Counted from the stretch's first letter, positions 1 to 7,991 are shown. The stretch: DNA of 64,000 nucleotides from Devosia sp. 66-22 (GCA_001899065.1 MKUZ01000009.1:1-64000); one strand, 5' to 3'. The notes: generated by a model not told the origin, from the letters alone. Program-made: numbers and translations.

Positions 1-92
1 ACCCCAAACATACCTAGAGGCACCCCAAACATACCTAGAGGCGGGTCACTTCTCGGTGGAAATCCCGGGTCAGTTCTCAGCGGAAATCAACA
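1..92. mobile_element. Probable end of an IS21-family insertion sequence (partial)
   Basis: The first 42 bases are two back-to-back copies of a 21-bp unit (1-21 and 22-42, beginning accccaaacatacc). They are followed by two near-identical units of about 22 bp (43-65 and 67-88) that begin gggtca and end ggaaatc. Multiple short direct repeats at the end, with an outer terminus that reads TGTTGATTTCC on the other strand, are typical of IS21/istAB-type elements. Immediately inside position 93 a phage reading frame opens without a start codon, which suggests the element interrupted that gene. The transposase genes would lie left of the window, so the family call is an inference from the end structure only. 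Confidence 0.45.
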
Positions 93-248
93 AACCGCGT
101 CTTCGGCGTTGGCTCGCACCTGCGCGACATCGTGACCGGGCAGGGCAGCCAGAACGACTACCGCAACGCGGCATCGGTCCTGCCTTGGCAGAACGCGATG
201 GGCCTCTCGAACCTATTCAGCGGGATGATTTCGGGCGCTTCCGAGTAG
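93..248 (+). pseudogene. C-terminal stub of a phage virion gene (gp16-like internal virion protein by position)
   Basis: An open frame runs from the inferred IS junction to a TAG at 246-248 with no start codon of its own. It encodes about 51 residues ending in LPWQNAMGLSNLFSGM and a short tail. In T7-like phages the gene directly upstream of the tail fibre is the internal virion protein gp16, so position suggests this is its C-terminus. Sequence alone does not prove it. If the IS reading is right the gene is broken, and the prophage would be unable to make normal virions. Confidence 0.4.
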
Positions 249-271
249 CCCACCTCCCCACCACTCAACCG

Positions 272-320
272 CCCTCGTCACCTCGCCTCGCTGCGCTGGT
301 GGCGGGGGCTTTTCATTTTG
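272..320 (+). terminator. Hairpin before first tail-fibre gene
   Basis: An 11-bp stem (272-282 with 298-308, two G-U pairs) is followed by cttttcatttt. It sits just before the GGAG ribosome-binding site of the first tail fibre. A hairpin of the same size and tail precedes the second tail fibre. It could be a rho-independent terminator or attenuator, or an mRNA-stabilising element. Confidence 0.55.
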
Positions 321-329
321 GAGCCCTGA

Positions 330-2282
330 ATGGCGCTTTCCTTCGCCCACTATCCGGGCAACGGGGCGACGACCAACTTCAACGTGCCCTTCGAGTACCT
401 CTCGAAGTCCCACGTCAAGGTGCTGGTCGATGGCACCCCCGCGACCTTCTCGTGGGTCAGCACCTACACCGTCCAGATCACTCCGGCCCCACCCACTGGG
501 ACGGTCGTGGAGGTCCGGCGCGAGACGCCCAGTGGTGCTCGGCTCGTGAACTTCCACGATGGCTCGACGATGGTTGAGAGCGATCTCAACACCGACAGCC
601 TCCAAGCCTTCTTCCTCGTGCAGGAAGCGTTCGACCAACAGGGCTCCGGCATCGCGCTCGGGGTCGATGGCGACTTTGACGCCGAGGGCCGGCGCATCCG
701 CAACCTCAACACCCCTGAGCTGGACACCGACGCGGCCACCAAGGGCTTCGTCGAGTTCACCCTCGGGGAGCACGTCGCGGCAATTGAAGCGGCCATTGAG
801 GCGGCAAATAACGCTGCCTACGGCTTGCAGGCCGAGCGGCTGCTCGCGCAGCAGGCGAGGGTGGGCGCAGAGGCAGCCGCGCTTATCGCGCAGACGGCAG
901 CCAGCGATTTCACCGAGCAGCTCACGCAGGGCGCAGCCTACCGGGACGCCTCGCAGGCCGCAGCGGCGACCGCCACGGCAGCCAAGAACACGGCGCAGAC
1001 GAAAGCGACCGAGGCATCCACCTCAGCGACTTCCGCCTCGGGCTCGGCAACCTCAGCAGCCTCCTCGGCCGTCACGGCTCACGACGAGCGCATGGCGGCG
1101 GAGGGCTTCGCCACTGATGCCCAGAACGCCGCGTCCACCGCTGACGGCTACGTCACGATGGCGAACAACGCGAAGAACGATGCGAACCTCGCGATGGCAG
1201 GTGCCGAGGCGGCGCGGGACGAAGCCTTCACTTTCCGCGACGATACCCAAGCGGCTCGCGACGCGGCTCTAGCGGCGGTCGCCCCGTTCACCTCCCCCCT
1301 TAGCGACACCGCCAATCCCCACGGCGTGACGAAGGCGCAGGTAGGGCTCGGGAACGCGGACAACACCTCGGACCTCGGCAAGCCAATCTCCACCGCCACC
1401 CAAGCCGCCCTCGACGCGAAGGCGAGCAGCTCCTCGCTCTCGTCGCACGTGGCCAACACATCGAACCCGCACGGCGTCACCAAGGCACAGGTTGGCCTCG
1501 CCAACGTGGACAACACGTCCGACCTCGGCAAGCCGATCTCGACCGCCACGCAGACTGCCCTCAATGGGAAGCAGGCGGCGGCTGGGAGCACAGGCTCGGG
1601 GAACTTTGTCCGGGACAGTGGCCCGACGATTACGCACCCCAAGGTTTCTGGTGTGCTTTCAGCAGGGACGTTCAGCGGCACGGGGGCCACCCTCGGTACT
1701 AACCTCTCCGCTGGCACTGTCGCCAGTTCCACGAACACCACTGGAACTCACTTCCACATGTCGTTCTGGAACCCGAACGGTGTTGTGGCGAACGTCAACA
1801 GCAGCGGCTTCGGGTGCCAGTTCGTCAACGTGTCCGACCGCGAGAAGAAGGTGGACGATGGCCTTGTCAGCCACGAGGTAATGACCGGCATTCTGCGCCT
1901 CATCGAAATCCACAACTTCCGGTGGAAGCGCTTGGCCTCGCCGTCGAGACCGGAGGACATCGGTCTTCCAGATACCCCCGATATTGGCGTGTTTGCCCAG
2001 GACCTCTACCAAGTCTACCCCGACGCCGTGACGCCTGGTGGTTGGGTGGAGCGGGAGCGGTGGGATGAGAAGCTGGACCCAGATACGGGCGAGGTCGTCT
2101 ACACGGTTGACGAGGAGGGTAACAGCGCTCCCGTGATCGAACTCCTGCAATACCTCGAATATGTCCCGTGGGGCGTCAACTACACGAAGCTCATCCCCGT
2201 TCTGGTCGCCGCGTCGCAAGCCCTCCTCGTTCGGCAGGAAGCCCTTGAGGCGCGCGTGGTGGCGCTCGAAGCCGTGGCCTAG
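330..2282 (+). CDS. T7 gp17-like tail fibre with C-terminal S74 chaperone domain
   Basis: This 650-residue protein would form the receptor-binding tail fibre of the podovirus. Residues 1 to about 115 match the T7 gp17 N-terminal anchoring domain (MALSFAHYPGNG, FEYLSK, VEVRRETP). Residues about 140-310 are Ala-rich, with the heptad character of a trimeric coiled coil. Two copies of a fibre repeat starting NPHGVTKAQVGL lie near residues 327 and 379. From about residue 500 the sequence SDREKKVDDG begins a peptidase S74 intramolecular chaperone, which trims itself off by autoproteolysis after folding. GGAG at 320-323 is a good ribosome-binding site for this ATG. It lies immediately after the gp16-like stub, as gene 17 follows gene 16 in T7. 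Confidence 0.9.
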   Translation: MALSFAHYPGNGATTNFNVPFEYLSKSHVKVLVDGTPATFSWVSTYTVQITPAPPTGTVVEVRRETPSGARLVNFHDGSTMVESDLNTDSLQAFFLVQEAFDQQGSGIALGVDGDFDAEGRRIRNLNTPELDTDAATKGFVEFTLGEHVAAIEAAIEAANNAAYGLQAERLLAQQARVGAEAAALIAQTAASDFTEQLTQGAAYRDASQAAAATATAAKNTAQTKATEASTSATSASGSATSAASSAVTAHDERMAAEGFATDAQNAASTADGYVTMANNAKNDANLAMAGAEAARDEAFTFRDDTQAARDAALAAVAPFTSPLSDTANPHGVTKAQVGLGNADNTSDLGKPISTATQAALDAKASSSSLSSHVANTSNPHGVTKAQVGLANVDNTSDLGKPISTATQTALNGKQAAAGSTGSGNFVRDSGPTITHPKVSGVLSAGTFSGTGATLGTNLSAGTVASSTNTTGTHFHMSFWNPNGVVANVNSSGFGCQFVNVSDREKKVDDGLVSHEVMTGILRLIEIHNFRWKRLASPSRPEDIGLPDTPDIGVFAQDLYQVYPDAVTPGGWVERERWDEKLDPDTGEVVYTVDEEGNSAPVIELLQYLEYVPWGVNYTKLIPVLVAASQALLVRQEALEARVVALEAVA

Positions 2283-2309
2283 TCCCACAACACATTCCCC
2301 CATTCACGG

Positions 2310-2347
2310 CCCCCGTTAGCTCACCGCTGGCGGGGGTCTTCTCATTT
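2310..2347 (+). terminator. Hairpin between the two tail-fibre genes
   Basis: An 11-bp stem (2310-2320 with 2326-2336, two G-U pairs) has a 5-nt loop and is followed by tcttctcattt. The stem size, G-U positions and downstream T-rich stretch match the hairpin in front of the first fibre gene. The leader was therefore probably duplicated together with the gene. It may set the ratio of the two fibres by partial termination. Confidence 0.55.
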
Positions 2348-2357
2348 GGAGACCCCA

Positions 2358-3707
2358 ATGGCTCTTTCCTACGGCCAGTATCTTGGTGACGGCTCCACGA
2401 CCAACTTCGAGGCCCCTTTCGAGTACCTGTCCAAGACGCACGTTTCGGTGCGCGTGGACGGCTCGGAGGTGCCCTTTGCGTGGGTCGGGACGTACACCGT
2501 GCAGGTCACCCCGGCACCGGCCAATGGCAAGGTGGTCGAGGTGCGCCGCACTACGCCGCGCGCTGAGCGCCTTGTGACCTTCTCGGACGGCTCTACCCTC
2601 GTGGAGGCCGACCTCAACGTCTCGACGCTCCAGTCGTTTTTCCTCTCGCAGGAGGCATTCGATCAGGGCTCGGCGTCCCTTGGCGTTACCAGCGATGGTT
2701 CTTACTCGGCAGGCTACCGACGAATCTCCCTCGTGGCTGACCCGGTGGCAGACGATGACGTGGCCACGAAGGGCTGGACGACCAACAACGTCAACAGCAA
2801 CGTGGCCGAAGCCATCGCCGCACGGAACGCCGCTTCCTCGTATGCGTCGCAGGCCCAAACCAGCGCGACCTCCGCCAACACGAGCAAGACGCAGGCTGCC
2901 GCCTCGGCTGCCGCTGGCGATGCCGCGAGGGTGTTGGCTCAGCAGCACCGGGATGATGCTGCCGCGAGCGCAACCGCCGCCGCCGCGTCGAAGGGGCAGG
3001 TGGACACCGCCGCTGTGGCCGTGGCCGACAACCTCGCGCTGTCGAACGCCGCGAAGACCGCCGCCGCGAACTCCGCGTCTGCCGCCGCCACCTCGGCCAG
3101 CTCTGCGGCCTACTACGCCGGCCAGCTCAACCCGATGACCAAGATGGACAAGAGCGCCAACTTGTCGGACGTGGCGAACCCCACCACCGCTCGCCAGAAC
3201 ATCGGGGCGCACAACGCGGGCAACCTCACGACCGGGACCGTGCCTGACGCGCGGCTGCCGAGCTACCTCCTCCAGGCCGCGTTGGATGGCCGCTACGTGG
3301 TCCCCGCCAATCTGCCGGGCGCGAGCGTAAACTACGCCAACTCAGCGGGGTGGGCGAGCGGGGCGGGGAACTCTAGCCTGCTTGAGGGGGTTGGCGCGGC
3401 CTTCTTCCGCAACGTCAGCAACATGAACGCGGGCGTCCTCGCTCCCGAACTCCTGTCGCCGCGCCTTACGGGTCACGCCTACATGGAAGAGGGCACGGTC
3501 GGCACCTACGCCTTCATGTCCTATCAGTCGTCGCCCCGCGCCACCTCGTTTGGAACGAACAGGGCAGGCAGCAGTCTCTACCCCACCAACTCCGACGACG
3601 CTCCCTCGTCCTTCGGCCCGTCCCAGAACGGGACGTGGCGCTGCTACGGCAGGCTCACCGAGGGCTCGGGCGACCAGTCAATCACACTCTTTGGAAGGCT
3701 CGTCTAA
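2358..3707 (+). CDS. Second T7 gp17-like tail fibre (paralogue)
   Basis: This 449-residue protein starts MALSYGQYLGDGSTTNFEAP and shares the whole gp17 anchoring domain with the preceding fibre (FEYLSKTHV, VEVRRTTPRAERLV, SFFLSQEAFDQ). A TTG at 2346 is in frame, but the ATG at 2358 matches the family start and is spaced well from GGAG. Residues about 150-255 are Ala-rich coiled coil. The C-terminus carries no S74 chaperone and ends in a different, presumably receptor-contacting domain. Two fibres sharing one anchor but with different tips suggest either mixed fibres or a broadened host range. Confidence 0.87.
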   Translation: MALSYGQYLGDGSTTNFEAPFEYLSKTHVSVRVDGSEVPFAWVGTYTVQVTPAPANGKVVEVRRTTPRAERLVTFSDGSTLVEADLNVSTLQSFFLSQEAFDQGSASLGVTSDGSYSAGYRRISLVADPVADDDVATKGWTTNNVNSNVAEAIAARNAASSYASQAQTSATSANTSKTQAAASAAAGDAARVLAQQHRDDAAASATAAAASKGQVDTAAVAVADNLALSNAAKTAAANSASAAATSASSAAYYAGQLNPMTKMDKSANLSDVANPTTARQNIGAHNAGNLTTGTVPDARLPSYLLQAALDGRYVVPANLPGASVNYANSAGWASGAGNSSLLEGVGAAFFRNVSNMNAGVLAPELLSPRLTGHAYMEEGTVGTYAFMSYQSSPRATSFGTNRAGSSLYPTNSDDAPSSFGPSQNGTWRCYGRLTEGSGDQSITLFGRLV

Positions 3708-4144
3708 TGGCACTCCATGACGTTTATCGCGTGGTCGCCGGCAATCGACTTGAAGACGGTCGCCGCATCGACTTCGAGATCGTTGGCGACCTCGGACACG
3801 GCCCCGAGACGTTCACCTACACGTGGGACCCGGACGAGAGCGGGTGGCCGATGGCGGACGGCATCACAGCCGAACTGTTCTCGGACCCCGCAATCCCCAT
3901 CCACGACTTCGTGTGGACCCCGCCGTCCCGTGACCAGCTCGTGCAGCGCCTCCGCGCAGCCCTCAAGGGCACCCGGCTGGCCGACTACGTGGAACGCGAG
4001 GTGTCCACCGATGGGGCCGAGCCTGTGCCCCAGGAAGTCAAGGATGCCGCCAACTATGCGCGGCGCGTCTACAACGCCTTCAAGGATGCTCTCCCCAACG
4101 TCCCGCAGGACTGGGCCGACGAGCGCCACTGGACCTCCGCATGA
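3707..4144 (+). CDS. Phage protein of unknown function, between tail fibre and holin
   Basis: The protein has 145 residues. The ATG overlaps the stop of the second fibre (TAATG), so translation is probably coupled. The sequence (MALHDVYRVVAGNRLEDGRR, later FTYTWDPDESGWPMADG) is soluble and acidic, with no membrane segment and no motif I recognise. Its place directly after a fibre gene would suit a fibre-assembly chaperone, but that rests on position only. Codon use resembles the neighbouring phage genes. Confidence 0.75.
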   Translation: MALHDVYRVVAGNRLEDGRRIDFEIVGDLGHGPETFTYTWDPDESGWPMADGITAELFSDPAIPIHDFVWTPPSRDQLVQRLRAALKGTRLADYVEREVSTDGAEPVPQEVKDAANYARRVYNAFKDALPNVPQDWADERHWTSA

Positions 4145-4386
4145 ACCCCGAAAGCGAACTCCTGATCTTGGTCGGGCGGATGGAGGGGAAGCTCGATGGC
4201 TTCCTCGCAATCCAGTCGGAGCAGGGTAAGCGCATTCACGGCCTCGACGACCGCCTGGGCGCGGTTGAGACCGATGTCGCCACCCTCAAGGCATCCCGCT
4301 CGACGAACCTCAACTGGCTCACCATCGGCGTGTCGGTGCTTGGCACCCTCATTGCCGGTTTGGCCCTCTACTTCGGAGCGACCTAA
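4141..4386 (+). CDS. Holin-like small membrane protein (T7 gp17.5 position)
   Basis: The protein has 81 residues. Residues 1 to about 55 form an amphipathic, coiled-coil-like helix (GRMEGKLDGFLAIQSEQGKR). A single hydrophobic helix follows (LTIGVSVLGTLIAGLALYFG, about residues 60-79). The layout resembles XhlA-type lysis accessory proteins and occupies the slot of the T7 class II holin, between fibre and small terminase. It would permeabilise the inner membrane at lysis. The start overlaps the preceding stop (ATGA) and the gene ends one base before the next ATG, so all three are one operon. Confidence 0.7.
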   Translation: MNPESELLILVGRMEGKLDGFLAIQSEQGKRIHGLDDRLGAVETDVATLKASRSTNLNWLTIGVSVLGTLIAGLALYFGAT

Positions 4387-4625
4387 TGACCGACCTCAAG
4401 AAGCTCCTCGACGACCTCCATACGGGGCTCGCGCAGGAACTCCTCAGCCGCATCAATAGCGGCGAGGCCACCGCCTCCGACCTCAACGTGGTCCGCCAGT
4501 TCCTCAAGGACAACGGCATTGACAGCGTGCCCAAGGGCAACAACCCGCTGCAACGGCTGACCGCCGCGCTCCCCTTCTCGGGGGCCGATGAGGACGACGC
4601 AGAGGCTACGCCTCTTCCCAACTAA
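4386..4625 (+). CDS. Small terminase subunit (T7 gp18-like)
   Basis: This is a 79-residue protein whose N-terminal half resembles the small DNA-recognition subunits of podoviral terminases: an acidic helix MTDLKKLLDDLHTGLAQELL, then SGEATASDLNVVRQFLKDNG. It ends with an acidic tail (ADEDDAEATPLPN). In T7-like phages gp18 recognises concatemer junctions and feeds DNA to gp19. Its place immediately before a gp19-type large subunit supports the call. The ATG overlaps the previous stop (TAATG). Confidence 0.72.
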   Translation: MTDLKKLLDDLHTGLAQELLSRINSGEATASDLNVVRQFLKDNGIDSVPKGNNPLQRLTAALPFSGADEDDAEATPLPN

Positions 4626-4740
4626 CCAGAACCCTCAGCGCGGCCACAGCGGGCTGCCGTACAGCGCCTTGGAGTGGGTGGGCGGAGCAATCCCCCATTC
4701 GCCAAGAGAGCGGCTGTCCTGAGCGTCCCTAGGGGCCTCT

Positions 4741-6429
4741 ATGACCTCCAAATCAGATCTTCTATCGAGCACCGCCATTGAGACGGTGAGCGACCCGATT
4801 GCGGCCGACTTCCGCAACTTCCTCTGGCTCGTGTGGCAGCACCTCAATCTGCCCGAGCCCACCCCCGTCCAGTACGACATCGCGCGCTACCTCCAGAAGG
4901 GGCCGAAGCGCTGCGTGATCGAGGCGTTCCGAGGTGTCGGCAAGAGCTGGGTCACCTCCGCCTTCGTTTGCTGGCTGCTCTACCGCAACCCTCAGCTCAA
5001 CATCATGGTGGTGTCCGCCGCCAAGGACCGCGCGGACGCCTTCTCAACGTTCACTAAGCGGCTCATCCACGAAATGCCCGAGCTGCAACACCTGCGCCCA
5101 CGACCGGGCCAGCGTGACAGCAACATCGCCTTCGACGTGGGGCCGGCAGGCGCGAGCCAGTCGCCCTCCGTGAAGTCGGTCGGCATCACCGGCCAGCTCA
5201 CCGGCTCCCGCGCGGACGTGATTATCGCGGATGACGTGGAGAGCCTTAACAACGCCATGACGGTCACCATGCGGGACCTCCTGGCCGAACGCATCAAAGA
5301 GTTCGACGCCGTGCTCAAGCCCGGTGGCCGCGTGATCTACCTCGGCACCCCGCAGACGGAAATGTCCATCTACAACCGGCTCCCCGAGCGCGGCTACGAG
5401 ATCAGGATTTGGCCGGCGCGCGTGCCCGAGAACCCGGACAAGTATCACGGGAGGCTTGCGCCCTTCGTCGTGGACATGATCGTCCGTGGCGCGCAGGCCC
5501 GCGACCCAGTGGACCCGTTGCGCTTCCACGACCTCGACCTCATCGAGCGCGAGGCGAGCTATGGGCGCTCCGGCTTTGCCTTGCAGTTCATGCTCGACAC
5601 CTCGCTGTCGGACGCCGACCGCTACCCGCTCAAGTTCCGCGACCTCATCGTGACTTCTGTGGACCCGCGCATGGCCCCCTCCAAGCTCGTGTGGTGCAAC
5701 GACCCCGACCGCATGTACCTCGACCTCCCTATGGTTGGCCTCAACGGCGACCGCTTCTTCCGCGCCATGTGGGCCGCGAAGGAAATGGAGGAGTTCACGG
5801 GGGCGGTCATGGTCATCGACCCATCGGGCCGAGGCAGGGACGAGACGGCCTACGCCGTGGTGAAGAGCCTCAACGGGTTCCTCTACTGCACCGCCTCGGG
5901 CGGCTTCGTGGACGGCTACACTGAGGCGACCCTCAAGGCCCTCTCGGTCGTCGCGGCTCGCGAAAAGGTCAACCACGTGATCGTGGAGGCGAACTTCGGT
6001 GACGGCATGTTCACCCAGCTCCTCAAGCCGGTGATGAACCGCGTCCACCCGGTGACAATCGAGGAGGTGAAGCACTCGGTCCAGAAGGAGCGCCGCATCT
6101 GCGACACCTTAGAGCCGATCATGAACCAGCACCGGTTGGTGATCTCCGAGGCGGTCATCAAGGCAGACGCGGCCTGCGAGGAGCCGACCCGCCAGCTCAT
6201 GTACCAGCTTGCCCGCATCACCCGTGACAAGGGCGCGCTAGGCCACGACGACCGCCTGGACGCTCTGGCCATGGCCGTGGGCTACTGGGCCGAGAGCATG
6301 GCTCGCGACACGGACAAGGCCCACGAAGAGCACTTGGAGAAGCTCCGGGACGAAGAGCTGGAGGCATTCATCAACCTCGCGTGCTTCAACGGCATGCGGG
6401 AGGAGGCTGCCCAGAACTGGGCCGAATGA
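4741..6429 (+). CDS. Large terminase subunit (T7 gp19-like DNA packaging ATPase/nuclease)
   Basis: This 562-residue protein is the DNA-translocating motor of virion packaging. Walker A lies in EAFRGVGKSW (about residues 61-70) and Walker B in DVIIADDVES (about 159-168). The RNase H-like nuclease domain begins with VIDPSGRGRDETAYAV near residue 359 and carries GHDDRLDALAMA near residue 501. The length matches podoviral gp19. It is separated from the small subunit by 115 bases with no obvious gene, and it is the last gene of the late cluster. The nuclease and ATPase residues look intact. Confidence 0.93.
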   Translation: MTSKSDLLSSTAIETVSDPIAADFRNFLWLVWQHLNLPEPTPVQYDIARYLQKGPKRCVIEAFRGVGKSWVTSAFVCWLLYRNPQLNIMVVSAAKDRADAFSTFTKRLIHEMPELQHLRPRPGQRDSNIAFDVGPAGASQSPSVKSVGITGQLTGSRADVIIADDVESLNNAMTVTMRDLLAERIKEFDAVLKPGGRVIYLGTPQTEMSIYNRLPERGYEIRIWPARVPENPDKYHGRLAPFVVDMIVRGAQARDPVDPLRFHDLDLIEREASYGRSGFALQFMLDTSLSDADRYPLKFRDLIVTSVDPRMAPSKLVWCNDPDRMYLDLPMVGLNGDRFFRAMWAAKEMEEFTGAVMVIDPSGRGRDETAYAVVKSLNGFLYCTASGGFVDGYTEATLKALSVVAAREKVNHVIVEANFGDGMFTQLLKPVMNRVHPVTIEEVKHSVQKERRICDTLEPIMNQHRLVISEAVIKADAACEEPTRQLMYQLARITRDKGALGHDDRLDALAMAVGYWAESMARDTDKAHEEHLEKLRDEELEAFINLACFNGMREEAAQNWAE

Positions 6430-6432
6430 ACA

Positions 6433-6505
6433 GGGGAGGGGGCTAGACGGCCCCTTCCCACCCCCAAATCGATTACCCCTCCCCCTAGGAGGGGCTGGGT
6501 TTGAC
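6433..6505 (+). terminator. Hairpins after the large terminase gene
   Basis: Two potential hairpins follow the terminase stop. One is imperfect (6433-6459). The other has a perfect 7-bp stem, CCCCTCC 6476-6482 with GGAGGGG 6488-6494, and a 5-nt loop, followed by ctgggttt. They would end late transcription before the junction with the early region. The T tract is short, so efficiency is uncertain. Confidence 0.45.
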
Positions 6506-6679
6506 ATAGTTATAGGTGGCCTCGGAAAGTGGCCTCTTAGGTGGTCCCATAAAGGGGGCCTGACGTGAGACTGACGTGGTGTTCGATGTGGGCAGGGAGG
6601 GAGACCCCCGCTGCTCACTTCCAACAGCACAGCCCCGTAGCGCCTGACTTCTTCTCGGAGCTGGCGCTCCTCCAAGAAG

Positions 6680-6898
6680 TCAACCCTCAGTGGGTCCCAT
6701 AGAGGAGCCCGCTAGGTCCAGCATCGTCTGGTCGAAGGGCATGCACTGGTAGGTCCAGTCGGGATGCTCCCCCCGCAGCTCCTCCACCTTGGTGGCACAC
6801 TCCGCTGGGGTCATGAAGCCCAACGTCTGGGCAGCCACCTCAATGGTCCCATCGGCCCCCTGCGCGGTGAGCAGGATGAGCAGCAGTGCGGTGGCCAT
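6680..6898 (-). CDS. Small secreted protein of unknown function (antisense, prophage)
   Basis: The protein has 72 residues. The start MATALLLILLTAQGADG looks like a signal peptide; the mature part carries two cysteines (PAECATKVEEL and YQCMPFDQ) that could form a disulphide. The ATG overlaps the TGA of the upstream antisense membrane-protein gene (TGATG), so the two are translationally coupled. It runs against the phage late and early genes, as prophage-expressed 'moron' genes often do. A spanin-like or cell-envelope role is possible but unsupported. I do not recognise the family. Confidence 0.5.
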   Translation of the reverse strand: MATALLLILLTAQGADGTIEVAAQTLGFMTPAECATKVEELRGEHPDWTYQCMPFDQTMLDLAGSSMGPTEG

Positions 6899-7065
6899 CA
6901 ACGGGATGGTCGCAGGGCCACTAGCAGGGCCGTGAGGCCGTAGATCAGCACCAGCCCAAGCCCGATGCCTTGCACGGCCACGGGCCAGCCCCATGGGTTG
7001 CCGAGGAACACGCCGGCACCGAACGGGACCACGAAGAATGCCGAGAAGAGGAACAGAGCGGGCAA
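6898..7065 (-). CDS. Small two-helix membrane protein (antisense, prophage)
   Basis: The protein has 55 residues starting at a TTG (minus strand 7065-7063) that is preceded by a strong AGGAGG at a 9-base spacing. Two hydrophobic helices (LPALFLFSAFFVVPFGAGVF and GIGLGLVLIYGLTALLVAL) flank a short polar turn. It heads a two-gene antisense unit with the secreted protein downstream. It could be a holin-like or superinfection-exclusion membrane protein, but nothing in the sequence settles the role. The near-consensus ribosome-binding site is the main reason to accept it. Confidence 0.5.
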   Translation of the reverse strand: MPALFLFSAFFVVPFGAGVFLGNPWGWPVAVQGIGLGLVLIYGLTALLVALRPSR

Positions 7066-7394
7066 GTGAAGTGGCCTCCTAGGGGACCAGCTTTGTTTAC
7101 CGCAAAAATGCGAGCCGGCACAATCGAACGAGAAGCCGCGCGTTTCCCCCCGTGGGGGTCGTCCTGGGCGGCTCGGGGCACCATCGGGCCTCCTCTCGCC
7201 ACGCCGTACGCCACCGCATTGGGGCAACGCCTAGGGGATGCTGGGGTGGCAACGGATGCTGATAGCATTTGCCCACCTTGTGGTGCGGTCTAGGTGGCCC
7301 GTTACAGCGGCGTGACAGAAGATGAACGCGGCTCGCTTGCTTGCCTGAGAGCTGGGGTGTCTATTCGTTTTCGCCGCCTCGCATGGTGCACCCT

Positions 7395-7589
7395 ATGGCC
7401 ACCCTCACGGGGCACGCTAACGCTGACGCTATGGGGCAGGGCATGCGCAACCTATGGGCCACCATCGGGGCAGTGACATGGCTAGCAGGTCTCGTCATGG
7501 TCGCGGGCCTCATCACGTGGCGCTTGATCGTCGCCGCGCTGGATTGGCTAGGGTGCATGGTCGCGCCTCTTGCGCTGGCATGGTGCTAG
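7395..7589 (+). CDS. Possible small membrane protein (prophage)
   Basis: A 64-residue frame starts MATLTGHANADAMGQG and contains one long or two short hydrophobic helices (IGAVTWLAGLVMVAGLITWR, then MVAPLALAW). No Shine-Dalgarno is visible before the ATG, and upstream in-frame starts are also weak. Composition is consistent with coding. It could be a host-takeover membrane peptide of the kind common at the left end of T7-like genomes, or a chance frame. Confidence 0.3.
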   Translation: MATLTGHANADAMGQGMRNLWATIGAVTWLAGLVMVAGLITWRLIVAALDWLGCMVAPLALAWC

Positions 7590-7636
7590 ACCGGCCCCGA
7601 GCGGGGGAGCGTGTCGCAAATCGCCCAGGCAACGTG

Positions 7637-7701
7637 GCCACCCAAATCAGCACCCAAATCACCCCACTGATTTGCACCTAGCGCCACCCAAATCAGCACC
7701 C
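7637..7701. repeat. Iteron-like cluster of CAAATCA boxes
   Basis: A perfect 19-bp direct repeat beginning GCCACCCAAATC occurs at 7637-7655 and 7683-7701. Inside the cluster the heptamer CAAATCA occurs at 7643-7649, 7654-7660 and 7689-7695, with one inverted copy at 7668-7674. The block lies in the 480-base non-coding leader (7590-8073) before the early genes. It could be a replication-initiation or regulator-binding site. Confidence 0.5.
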
Positions 7702-7840
7702 CAAACACGCCACATCGGGCACGCCACAAGGGCCATTCTCCAATTATTTTTGTGGGGCTCAACACCTGGGGATTGCTGGGGTGAGCGGCGTTCTACTAAC
7801 CACGCCACGCAACGGAATTGCATTTTCCGTGTTGACTGAT

Positions 7841-7858
7841 CTATGCACCATCGCATAG
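7841..7858 (+). promoter_or_regulatory. Early-region 18-bp motif, copy 1
   Basis: CTATGCACCATCGCATAG matches the six-copy consensus at 17 of 18 positions. In this copy the ends form a perfect 6-bp inverted repeat (CTATGC / GCATAG) around ACCATC, and a TTGACT lies 4 bases upstream at 7832-7837. It may be a phage RNA polymerase promoter (ATAG at its end recalls T7-class promoters) or a repressor operator over a sigma-70 promoter. Confidence 0.55.
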
Positions 7859-7991
7859 AACGGTGGCCAAGCAAGACGCTAACGCCTTCGCTGGGACGCC
7901 TGAAACGGGGTCAGTTCTTTGACAGTGTGAAGAGACCTAATCCCCCGCAAAGCGCCGTGAGGCGTGGCTTAGCCGGGCGGGGCAGATAGGC

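Larger units (their letters stand above)
6527..7083. repeat. Pair of 15-bp near-repeats around the antisense gene pair
   Basis: AAGTGGCCTCTTAGG at 6527-6541 recurs as AAGTGGCCTCCTAGG at 7069-7083. The second copy lies directly upstream of the antisense two-gene unit (6680-7065) and contains its Shine-Dalgarno on the minus strand. Related CTAGG-type words occur at 4729-4735, 6485-6489 and 7230-7234. They may be regulatory, or relics of the terminal repeats that were joined when the linear genome circularised. Confidence 0.35.
7230..7783. repeat. Direct near-repeat flanking the non-coding early leader
   Basis: CCTAGGGGATGCTGGGGTG at 7230-7248 recurs with two small indels at 7765-7783. The copies bracket a largely non-coding stretch upstream of the first early gene. 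They may be remnants of phage terminal redundancy or binding sites. Between 7066 and 7394 I see no gene on the plus strand. Confidence 0.35.

Noticed and set aside
7637-7701. CRISPR array
   Set aside because: Only two 19-bp repeats with internal heptamers, no regular spacers and no cas genes; better described as an iteron-like cluster.
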